Positions 8,954 to 16,030 of a stretch of DNA of 64,000 bases are shown here, piece by piece. The position numbers were made by a program, and so were the translations under genes. Origin of the DNA: Bdellovibrio sp. ZAP7. Lineage in GTDB: Bacteria; Bdellovibrionota; UBA1018; CAIMNF01. The notes under the pieces are model-generated. The model did not search any database and was not told the origin of the DNA. It was given only the letters and a program-made list of their open reading frames with translations. The DNA is taken from positions 1 through 64,000 of the forward strand of contig CAMCGZ010000013.1 of assembly GCA_945874535.1 (NCBI GenBank), in the 5' to 3' direction. The first letter of the stretch is position 1; every line of letters begins with the position of its first letter.

Positions 8954-9020
8954 CGGTCGCCGTGGCGACCGGTTGGGATTTCGGATGTTGATCCTTGCAT
9001 CGGTCGCCACGGCGACCGAT
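8954..9020. repeat. Pair of large palindromes upstream of parA
   Basis: Two near-perfect palindromes share the core GGTCGCC-NN-GGCGACC. The first (8954-8971) has 8-bp arms around GT. The second (8999-9020) has 10-bp arms around AC. Their 16-bp cores are exact reverse complements of each other, with 31 bases between them. There is no T-tract, so a terminator is unlikely. The position just upstream of parA suggests an operator for ParA or ParB, a centromere (parS-like) site, or a REP-type element. Confidence 0.7.
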
Positions 9021-9086
9021 CGAAGATTTTGGTGGATCTTTGACGGCGAGCCTCTACACTTGAGTAGAAAGATCAAGGAGGCATCT

Positions 9087-10145
9087 ATGTTCCAACAACT
9101 GGTTTTCACCCCGAACGAGTTCGCACAACTCGCAAAAATCGATAAGAGTCTCATTCCCGCACTCGAGACGAACGGCGCCATTCACACCGAGCGCAAGCGC
9201 ATCGGCAATGTGGATCGCAAGATCATCGCCCTAGAAGAAGTCCAAAAGTTCTTCCAAATGCTTCGCGAGTTCGACGAAGCGAAACACCCTGAAGTGAGCC
9301 CCGAAAGCATGGGTACCGGAGCCGAAGCCGCCGGAAGCGCCAGCATCGTCAGCGAAGTCCTGCACGAAGCCAGCAAATATGTTGCGGCGCACCCAAAGCA
9401 TAAAATCCAGATGTTCTACAACGTGAAGGGCGGAACCGGAAAGTCCACCCTGACGGCGCAGTTTGTCATGATGGCCTCCATCCTGGGCTACCGGGTTCTG
9501 GCCATTGATCTCGACGGCCAAGGCCACCTCAGCGTGAACCTGGATGTGCTCGATGCCCACGAGCGCCCCACGATTTACGACGTGCTCATCAACGACCTGC
9601 CGATCGCGGATGCCGTGATGAATGTGGCTCCCGGACTCGATCTGATTCCAGCCAACCTTCAGCTCTGCAATATTGAGATCCCTCTCAACAACAAGACGCG
9701 CAGGGAATACCGGCTCTCGGAAGCCCTCGAAAAGATCTCGGGCAATTATGACCTGATCGTCGCCGACACGAACCCGGCCGCATCGATTCTGAACGGCTCC
9801 ATGCTGGTCGCTTCCGAGCGGGTGAATGTGATCTGCGCGACCAACCCCCTCTCCTTTCACGGAATGTCACTCGTGATGGCGACGATCGAAGAGATGCAGC
9901 GCGAGTTCCGCCGCACTCTCGATGTGAAAATCATCCCGAACATGTACGACAACCGCGAAGTGATCAGTCAGGAAGTGCTCGGTGAACTCCGGGCTCAGTT
10001 CCCTGAAAACTGCGCAAAATCGGTCATCAACCGGAGCGCGGACCTGAACGAAGCGACGAAGCGCCGGACCACTGTGCTCGACGTGAACACCAAGGGTACG
10101 GCCGCCGGAGACATCCACGGCCTCACCCACGAACTGCTCGGCTGA
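9087..10145 (+). CDS. parA: ParA-type partition ATPase with N-terminal HTH
   Basis: This is a Walker-type cargo-positioning ATPase. ATG 9087 has a strong ribosome site (AAGGAGG); the ORF-track start at 8973 lies inside the palindrome region and is rejected. The product has 352 residues. Residues 1-60 resemble a MerR/HTH-like DNA-binding domain (FTPNEFAQLAKIDKSLI), as in type Ia plasmid ParA proteins, which repress their own operon. The deviant Walker A KGGTGKST is at 114-121. The usual DPQGN is replaced by DLDGQGH. A Walker-B-like region reads VADTNPA. parB follows 23 bases downstream. The plasmid-like architecture suggests a second partition system or one acquired from a plasmid. Confidence 0.87.
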   Translation: MFQQLVFTPNEFAQLAKIDKSLIPALETNGAIHTERKRIGNVDRKIIALEEVQKFFQMLREFDEAKHPEVSPESMGTGAEAAGSASIVSEVLHEASKYVAAHPKHKIQMFYNVKGGTGKSTLTAQFVMMASILGYRVLAIDLDGQGHLSVNLDVLDAHERPTIYDVLINDLPIADAVMNVAPGLDLIPANLQLCNIEIPLNNKTRREYRLSEALEKISGNYDLIVADTNPAASILNGSMLVASERVNVICATNPLSFHGMSLVMATIEEMQREFRRTLDVKIIPNMYDNREVISQEVLGELRAQFPENCAKSVINRSADLNEATKRRTTVLDVNTKGTAAGDIHGLTHELLG

Positions 10146-10168
10146 AAACACCAGGAAGGAACATCATC

Positions 10169-11056
10169 ATGGAACAGAAAAAAGAAGCAAAAACCCGTCA
10201 AGGCAGCGGTTACCTCAAGCAACTCTATTCGACTGCCAGAGTCAGCGCAGACAATACCCACAGCGGACTGAAGGGGCTCACCACCTTTTTGGTGAACTTC
10301 ATTCCGGTCGAGAAAGTGGACGCATCCGAACTGCAGGTCCGGACCCACTTTGATGAAGCCGAAATCGCGGCACTGGCTCACTCAATCAAGGAACACGGCG
10401 TGCTCCAGCCGATCCTGGTGGTCCAAGACGGTGATCGCTACAAAGTGATCGCCGGTGAGCGCCGCTTGCGCGCCTCGAAAATGGCTGGCCTGGAGCGCAT
10501 TCCGGCCCGCGTGATTCACTCGAGCGACAAAGCGGTGCACGAGATCGCCCTTCGCGAAAACCTCGACCGGGTGGACCTGCATCCGATCGAAGAAGGCGAA
10601 GGCTATCAGTCCCTGATCACGGCAGGTGCCTATCCGAGCCACGATGCGATCGCCACCGCCTTCGGCAAGAAAAAATCCCGCGTCACCGAGTGTATCGGCT
10701 TCACCCGACTTCCAACTGAAACCAAACAACTCTTGATCGAGAAGAGCCTGAAGGGCCGCGCCATCCTGCGCACCCTTCTGAACTCTCCCGTCGAAGAGCA
10801 TGTGGCAATCATAGCAAAGGCCACCGATGACGATGAAACCGGACTCCTCGTCGAGACCAAGGGAAAGGTGCTGAAAACGAGCACGGAACCCAAGGAAAAC
10901 GGCCCGAAGCCCTTCCTCTTTGCCGTGACCCCGAAGAAAGTGAAAGTTCCCGGATTCACCTGGAAAGCCGGCGAAGGCAAGGACCGCCTGCTCGAGATGC
11001 GTGAAGAGCTCAAAAAGCTCTCGGACGCGATCGATCAGACCCTCTCGAAGATGTAA
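10169..11056 (+). CDS. parB: ParB/Spo0J family partition protein
   Basis: This 295-residue protein has the ParB N-terminal domain at about 45-135, including the CTP-binding GERRLRAS box (96-103) and the ENLDRVDLHPIEE segment. A helix-turn-helix follows at about 156-178 (SHDAIATAFGKKKSRVTECI). The C-terminal third is lysine-rich and probably dimerises. ParB proteins load at parS and slide as CTP-dependent clamps; ParA then moves the complex. It has a good ribosome site (AGGAAGGA) and is cotranscribed with parA. No canonical chromosomal parS (TGTTTCACGTGAAACA) was seen in this window, so the palindromes at 8954-9020 are the nearest candidate target. Confidence 0.88.
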   Translation: MEQKKEAKTRQGSGYLKQLYSTARVSADNTHSGLKGLTTFLVNFIPVEKVDASELQVRTHFDEAEIAALAHSIKEHGVLQPILVVQDGDRYKVIAGERRLRASKMAGLERIPARVIHSSDKAVHEIALRENLDRVDLHPIEEGEGYQSLITAGAYPSHDAIATAFGKKKSRVTECIGFTRLPTETKQLLIEKSLKGRAILRTLLNSPVEEHVAIIAKATDDDETGLLVETKGKVLKTSTEPKENGPKPFLFAVTPKKVKVPGFTWKAGEGKDRLLEMREELKKLSDAIDQTLSKM

Positions 11057-11072
11057 GAGTCGCCCTTAAATA

Positions 11073-11111
11073 CAAAAAGCCCGGGTCGGGGTTTCCGATC
11101 CGGGCTTTTTT
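11073..11111. terminator. Bidirectional terminator between parB and the CobW-family gene
   Basis: GCCCGGGTCGG pairs with CCGATCCGGGC, with one G-T wobble, around a short loop. A-tracts and T-tracts flank it on both sides (AAAAA before, TTTTTT after). It sits between the parB stop and the stop of the convergent gene, so it can serve both strands. Confidence 0.85.
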
Positions 11112-12307
11112 CATTCCTCAATCACTTCCCACTCCGGGAACGGATCTTTGGCCTTCCGCCAGTGACCCCCACCGAGTTTTTGTTCCTCAGGAGTAAGCAA
11201 ACAGGCCTGAAGCATCTCCGTCAGGCGGCCGCGGTCGAGATCCTGTCCGATCAGGACGATCTCATTCAGGCGATCGCCGAATACCGGATCCCAAAGCTTA
11301 CGGATCCGAGTGAGCTCTTCTTCGTCGACGTCCCATTCGTCTTCGGGGGTTGCAGCAAACCAGTTGCCACCGGATTCGACATTGCTCACACAACCCGCTT
11401 GCGACCAAACCCCGATCAGATCGGGACGCGTGGCAATCCAGAAAAACCCCTTCGAGCGGATCACTCCTTCCCAGGGAGTGTGGAAGAGATTCCAAAGCCG
11501 CTCAGGATGAAAGGGCTCCTTGGCACGGAAAACAAAACTCTCGATTCCGTATTCATCGACCTCCGATTTTTCCTCGCCGCGAATGATCTTGAGCCAACCG
11601 GGATTGCTTTGTGCCCGCTCGAAACTGAATCGACCGGTATTGAGCACCAAGTCGAGACTCACCTTGGATCGAACGGTTTCGATCACCGTGGCATCCGGAT
11701 TCAAGCGCTGGATGAAGCTCTTCAGCGCATTTTTCCGGTCTGAATCCATCAAATCCGCTTTGTTGAGGAGAATCACATCCGCGAACTCCACCTGGTCGAT
11801 CAAAAGATCTGTAATGGTCCGCTCATCCTCTTCACTGATCTCGAGTCCATCGGCTTTGAGCTCGCGCCCCTCTTGCACCTGCTCGAGAAAGTTCGCGCCA
11901 TCCACCACCGTGACCATCGTGTCGAGCCGGGCAAAACGCGAAAGGGACTCACCGTTTTCGTCCTCGAATGTGAAGGTCTCAGCCACAGGCAAAGGCTCCG
12001 AAATCCCCGTGCTCTCGATCAGAATGTGATCGAAGCGCCCCTCGGAAGCGAGGCGCTTGACCTCGATCAGCAGGTCCTCCCGGAGCGTGCAACAGATACA
12101 GCCATTCTGCATCTCGACGAGCTTTTCTTCGGTTCGCGAAAGCGCCATTTCGTTTTTGACCAGGGCGGAGTCGATATTGACCTCGCTCATGTCATTCACA
12201 ATGACCGCCACACGCTTTCCCTCACGGTTGTGAAGGATGTGGTTCAATAAGGTGGTTTTGCCGGCACCCAAAAAGCCGGACAAGACGGTAACAGGCACGG
12301 TATTCAT
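11111..12307 (-). CDS. CobW/COG0523 family metal-chaperone GTPase
   Basis: COG0523 GTPases deliver metals, mostly zinc, sometimes cobalt or iron, to client proteins. Walker A is GFLGAGKTT at 11-19. The family metal site CICC is at 70-73 ([11 protein letters not shown]). The nucleotide-specificity motif NKAD is present, and the CobW C-terminal domain follows. I chose ATG 12307, where the conserved [14 protein letters not shown] begins; the ORF track adds eight residues upstream. It is convergent with parB across a terminator. The phospholipase-like gene lies upstream on the same strand, with its stop about 50 bases away. No Zur-type palindrome was recognised upstream, so metal control is not shown. 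Confidence 0.87.
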   Translation of the reverse strand: MNTVPVTVLSGFLGAGKTTLLNHILHNREGKRVAVIVNDMSEVNIDSALVKNEMALSRTEEKLVEMQNGCICCTLREDLLIEVKRLASEGRFDHILIESTGISEPLPVAETFTFEDENGESLSRFARLDTMVTVVDGANFLEQVQEGRELKADGLEISEEDERTITDLLIDQVEFADVILLNKADLMDSDRKNALKSFIQRLNPDATVIETVRSKVSLDLVLNTGRFSFERAQSNPGWLKIIRGEEKSEVDEYGIESFVFRAKEPFHPERLWNLFHTPWEGVIRSKGFFWIATRPDLIGVWSQAGCVSNVESGGNWFAATPEDEWDVDEEELTRIRKLWDPVFGDRLNEIVLIGQDLDRGRLTEMLQACLLTPEEQKLGGGHWRKAKDPFPEWEVIEE

Positions 12308-12355
12308 GCAACCGTCGTACAGTAAGTGCAAACCGCTTGCAACAAAAAGCGGGAA

Positions 12356-13546
12356 TCAGGTCCCGTCACCCGGGCGTTCACCGGGGGCGTTGTAGTCCTT
12401 TTCGCAGCGCAGGCTTTGCTTCCAAGTCTGGGCATTCCGCTCGGTGAAGTTCTGATACATGTGCTGGGCAAGTTTCTTTACGAACTCAGGCTCTTCAGTA
12501 AAGATCCCGAACTCCCGGTTCCGCGTCAGACTGGCGTTCGAACCGTTGACAGACCCCACCCAAGCGCGCTTGCTATCCACCAAGATGGCCTTGGTATGCA
12601 GATAACCCGGGCGACCATTGACAGGGATGCTCGCGTTGAAAGTTTTGGTATTCACGCCGGCTGCGTCGAACTCCGAGTAAATCCGGGTCCAGCCCGCCAC
12701 TGCGTTCTCGTCAGGACGACCAAACGCACAGGCGCTTGCGACCATGATGAACACCTTCACTCCCCGGCGGGCCGCACGCACGATGGCGGCATTCATCTCG
12801 GGGTTTTTCAGGTATTGGTTTTCGAGTTGGACGGTTTTCTTGGCCGAGTCGATGAACCGGACCAAAGGATCAAGTGAGAAGGGACTGACCGAGATCCGGC
12901 CTCCGGTCGAGTTCACGATCGCAGGGATGTCCACGGCGCGATTCTCCGTGTCGGCCCTGACAATCGACTGGATCGCCTTGACCACCACGGGATCGCGACT
13001 GACCACGGTGTAATCACGATTGCAGATCGGCGGATTCTCGGATTTCTCGCAAAGATTGGAGGGATTGAAGTTCCCGGTGCTGAGCATGACCAGCTTCGAG
13101 TCGGCCACGACGATTTTTCCATGCTGGAAGCAAACTCCGCCGGGTGCACACAGGCTCTTGTTGAAGGGGGCGTACACTCCGCCGTTTTTACGGACGTGTT
13201 TGACGAAGCCCTTCATCTCCTGGCACTTGGCATCGTCTGCCGGACCTACCGGATAAAACACTTTGCATGCATCCACCGGATCCGCATCCTGGACAATGCT
13301 CAGCTTCACTCCACGCTCCATGGCTTTCTTGAGCGCGTTCATGATCTTGGTGCTCTTCAGCGTATAAACTTCGAGCTCGAGAGTCTTCTCGGCGCCATTG
13401 ATCAGGCTCAGATGGGGAGCCCCTTCGGAGTTCTCGTAAAAGCGGTCAAGGGATTGAGCCGAAGCCGAAACGACCGGCAAGTAGGCCTGCGAAACGATCG
13501 CGACCACCGCTAAGAACCGAACCAGCTTGGATTGCGCTTGGATCAT
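12356..13546 (-). CDS. Secreted phospholipase D-like protein
   Basis: Two HKD motifs mark the PLD superfamily: HGKIVVADS in the first half and HTKAILVDS in the second. Each is followed by the usual GSxN-like segment (STGNFNPSN, GSVNGSNAS). The two halves form one active site that cleaves phosphodiester bonds in lipids or nucleic acids. A signal peptide is clear (FLAVVAIVSQAYLPVVSASA), so the enzyme acts outside the cytoplasm. ATG 13546 is preferred over the TTG at 13561 because GGGGG lies about six bases before it. At about 396 residues it fits single-chain secreted members. Paired cysteines (CKVF, CQEM, CAPGG) fit a periplasmic or exported fold. The substrate is unknown. Confidence 0.84.
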   Translation of the reverse strand: MIQAQSKLVRFLAVVAIVSQAYLPVVSASAQSLDRFYENSEGAPHLSLINGAEKTLELEVYTLKSTKIMNALKKAMERGVKLSIVQDADPVDACKVFYPVGPADDAKCQEMKGFVKHVRKNGGVYAPFNKSLCAPGGVCFQHGKIVVADSKLVMLSTGNFNPSNLCEKSENPPICNRDYTVVSRDPVVVKAIQSIVRADTENRAVDIPAIVNSTGGRISVSPFSLDPLVRFIDSAKKTVQLENQYLKNPEMNAAIVRAARRGVKVFIMVASACAFGRPDENAVAGWTRIYSEFDAAGVNTKTFNASIPVNGRPGYLHTKAILVDSKRAWVGSVNGSNASLTRNREFGIFTEEPEFVKKLAQHMYQNFTERNAQTWKQSLRCEKDYNAPGERPGDGT

Positions 13547-13802
13547 TCCGAACCCCCGCAACGGTTTTGCCAGAAGAAAGCACGGGATTCAAGCACTTGT
13601 TCTGATGGGGTACGTTTTTTTAAGGGCTTGAAACTAAAAGAGTTTAGCTGAATTCGAATCAAGCCGCCCGATACGGTGGAGTTCATCAAGATGGAAGGGG
13701 GCACGGAGCTGGGCATATCCCAATAGGAGCAAGGACCGTTCCAGCAAGGCCTGCTCCCAGTTCGACCCCGGCACCCCTCAGTGTAAAAAACTTCGACAGG
13801 TG
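13547..13802. other. Intergenic region with no gene recognised
   Basis: It separates the start of the phospholipase-like gene from the trigger-factor terminator and should contain the phospholipase promoter (minus strand). An imperfect hairpin, GGAGCAAGG with CCTGCTCC, lies near 13728-13762. No tRNA, convincing ORF or riboswitch was seen. Confidence 0.4.
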
Positions 13803-13840
13803 AAAACAGAACCGCCTCTCCCGGAATCCGGAAGAGGCGG
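13803..13840 (-). terminator. Terminator after tig
   Basis: CCGCCTCTCCCGG pairs with CCGGAAGAGGCGG with one mismatch around AAT. On the minus strand it is followed by TTCTGTTTTC. It lies 28 bases beyond the tig stop and would end the long rpsB-to-tig block. Confidence 0.75.
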
Positions 13841-13867
13841 CCATTCGATCGTCTGGAAAAGGAAGGG

Positions 13868-15214
13868 TTACTTGGCCTTCTTCTCTTTGATCTTGGCAGC
13901 TCCGAGGATGAACCGGATGGTCAACTCCTCGCGAACCCGGTATTCAAAATTGGAACGGTCCCGTGGATTGGCTTCGAACCGTGACTTCAGGGACTCGGCA
14001 TCGGTGCCGAAGCCGGCGGCCATCTGCTGGAGCTCGGCATCCAGATCGGCCTCCTTCGCCTCAATCTTCTCTTTTTTGGCGATCGAATCGAGAAGGATTC
14101 CTGCACGGACCTGGGTCTCAGCGCGCTTTTTGAAATCCTCGAGCTGGCTCATGATCGCAGACTGGACCATCTGGTCATTGAAACCGTAACGCTTGAGCTC
14201 GTTTGCGTAGTCATCCGCAAGAGCGCGCATCTGGCTGTAAACCAGAGCCTGTGGCACCTCGAAACTGTTCTTTTCGATCAGCTTCTCGATCATCTGGTTG
14301 CGAAGAAGGTTTTCGTTCTCTTCCTTCTTGGTCTTGGCCAAACGCTCTTTGGACTTGGTTTCGAAATCGGCGGAGCTTTCAAAGCCGAACTCTTTAGCCA
14401 ACTCCTCGGTCCACTCGGGAAGCTTCTTTTCTTTCACTTCGCGAACATCGATCGTGTATTCGGCTTCTTTGCCTGCGAGATTCTGGTCCTTGTAGTCGCT
14501 GGCGTAAGTCATCTTGAAGGTGTTCGTTCCACCGGCCTTCACACCGATCAGACCCTTTTCAAATTCGGGAATCAGCTGGCCGCTGCCGATTTCGGCGGTG
14601 CGGTTGCCTGAGAGATTGGCATCCGGGGTGAAGCCCGCATCGGTCTTCAATTTTCCTTCGTATTTGAAATCCACATAATCGCCGGTTTTTGCGGCGCGAT
14701 CGACGGGAAGCATCTCGGCCTTGCGGTTCAGGAGATTCTTTTTAACAGCATCAAGGTCTTCTGCGCTCACTTCATCGGTGGCTTTTTCGAGAGCCAGTCC
14801 CTTGTAATCCTTAGGCTCGACTTCTGGCACGATTTCGACCGTGGCCGCGAAAGAGAGCGGCTCACCATCGTGAATGTGAATGTGGTGGTGCTGGTGACCT
14901 TCTTCTCCTTCGTGTCCGTGGGGAACACCCTCGATCTGGGGCTCGCCGACGATGCGAAGCGGGTGCTGCTGGAGCGCCTCGGAGTAGGATTCGCTGATCA
15001 GCGACTGGAGGGCGCGCTGCTTCACGTCCTCGGCGTAAAATTGCTTCACCATGTTCAGAGGAACCTTGCCGGGGCGGAACCCTTTGATCGATGCCGTCTT
15101 CTGAGTCTCGAGGAACTTCTTCTCAACGGTCTTCTGAACCCGGTCTGCCGGGATGGTGACCAGGAACTTCTTCTGAATGGGGGAAATGGTTTCCAACTTG
15201 ATTTGAGTTTGCAT
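13868..15214 (-). CDS. tig: Trigger factor with histidine-rich insert
   Basis: This is the ribosome-associated chaperone that shields nascent chains at the tunnel exit. The ribosome-binding signature GFRPGKVP is at 45-52. An FKBP-like PPIase region lies at about 165-250 and a long helical C-terminal domain follows. Total length is 448 residues, normal for the family. Unusual is a histidine-rich loop at 98-116 (PHGHEGEEGHQHHHIHIHD, eight His in 19 residues) in the N-terminal domain, a likely metal-binding insert. clpP, clpX and lon, the usual partners, are not adjacent; a terminator follows. The start overlaps the end of truA by 92 bases. The ribosome site is weak (GAG), so translation may depend on truA. 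Confidence 0.95.
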   Translation of the reverse strand: MQTQIKLETISPIQKKFLVTIPADRVQKTVEKKFLETQKTASIKGFRPGKVPLNMVKQFYAEDVKQRALQSLISESYSEALQQHPLRIVGEPQIEGVPHGHEGEEGHQHHHIHIHDGEPLSFAATVEIVPEVEPKDYKGLALEKATDEVSAEDLDAVKKNLLNRKAEMLPVDRAAKTGDYVDFKYEGKLKTDAGFTPDANLSGNRTAEIGSGQLIPEFEKGLIGVKAGGTNTFKMTYASDYKDQNLAGKEAEYTIDVREVKEKKLPEWTEELAKEFGFESSADFETKSKERLAKTKKEENENLLRNQMIEKLIEKNSFEVPQALVYSQMRALADDYANELKRYGFNDQMVQSAIMSQLEDFKKRAETQVRAGILLDSIAKKEKIEAKEADLDAELQQMAAGFGTDAESLKSRFEANPRDRSNFEYRVREELTIRFILGAAKIKEKKAK

Positions 15215-16025
15215 AGGGCTCTGGTTTATACCAAACCCGCTCCAAAGTCAGCCCTTTTGCAGGCGCAGTGGGTCCGACGGCGTGCCGGTCACCGTTACGC
15301 AACAAATCGGGCATTTCTGAGGATTTGCGATGTTTTTCGCCGATTTGGAGCAGGGTCCCCGCGATTCCGCGGACCATCTGCTTCAAAAACCCCGTTCCGA
15401 CGAGCCTGACCCGGACCATGGAATAGCCGGCCTCATCCAAATCCTGACCGGGAAAGGCGGGCATCGGAAGCCGGGAGACCTCCGCCTCGAGGATCGTCCT
15501 GACCGTGGATTTCCCCGGGTTTCCGCCGGAGGCCTGGAACACCTTGAAATCATGTTCCCCCACCAGGCAGGAGACCGCCTCTTGCATGGCAACTTCATCC
15601 AACCGGCGGTGAATCCACCAGGAGACTTCCTTCCATTGGGGCAGATCGGAGGGCCCCTGAAGGAAGTAGTAGCTGTATTGCTTCTTGATCGCGGACCTTT
15701 GGGCGTGAAACTCCTCGGGAACGCGCATGGCTTCCATGATCCGAATGTCGCGTGGAAGCAGTGAGTTCAGCCCCCGCCTGAGCACATCAGTGGTGAACCG
15801 GTCCGTGGACAAACGAAAGTGGACCACCTGTCCGAGCGCATTCACCCCCGCATCGGTCCGTCCGCTTCCGACCACGGTTACGGCATGATTCGCCATTTTT
15901 GAAAGTGCGGCCTCAACCGTTTCCTGAATGCTCGGAAGAAGGTCCGGGCGCTCCTCCGCCAACTTCTGCCGTTGCCAACCGCAGTAGTTCCGTCCGATGT
16001 AAGAGATCCGGAGTGCGTACTTCAT
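15123..16025 (-). CDS. truA: tRNA pseudouridine(38-40) synthase
   Basis: The enzyme isomerises uridines 38-40 in the tRNA anticodon stem. The catalytic aspartate lies in GSGRTDAGVNALGQVVHF; the family's usual GVHA is GVNA here. ATG 16025 begins the conserved MKYALRISYIG; the ORF-track start at 16157 runs into the upstream gene and is rejected. The product has 300 residues. The family usually ends soon after the LERVWY-like motif. Here a tail of about 40 residues continues past it, and the last 30 codons lie out of frame over the start of tig. The tail may be a recent extension or may reflect a lost stop codon. It begins five bases after the CFI-box protein gene. Confidence 0.92.
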   Translation of the reverse strand: MKYALRISYIGRNYCGWQRQKLAEERPDLLPSIQETVEAALSKMANHAVTVVGSGRTDAGVNALGQVVHFRLSTDRFTTDVLRRGLNSLLPRDIRIMEAMRVPEEFHAQRSAIKKQYSYYFLQGPSDLPQWKEVSWWIHRRLDEVAMQEAVSCLVGEHDFKVFQASGGNPGKSTVRTILEAEVSRLPMPAFPGQDLDEAGYSMVRVRLVGTGFLKQMVRGIAGTLLQIGEKHRKSSEMPDLLRNGDRHAVGPTAPAKGLTLERVWYKPEPYANSNQVGNHFPHSEEVPGHHPGRPGSEDR

Positions 16026-16030
16026 GCCCG

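Noticed and set aside
8954-9020. Palindromes as a rho-independent terminator of the ABC exporter
   Set aside because: There is no T-run after either palindrome on either strand.
8973-9086. Track start of parA at 8973
   Set aside because: It lies in the palindrome region and adds 38 residues unlike ParA; ATG 9087 has a strong AAGGAGG site.
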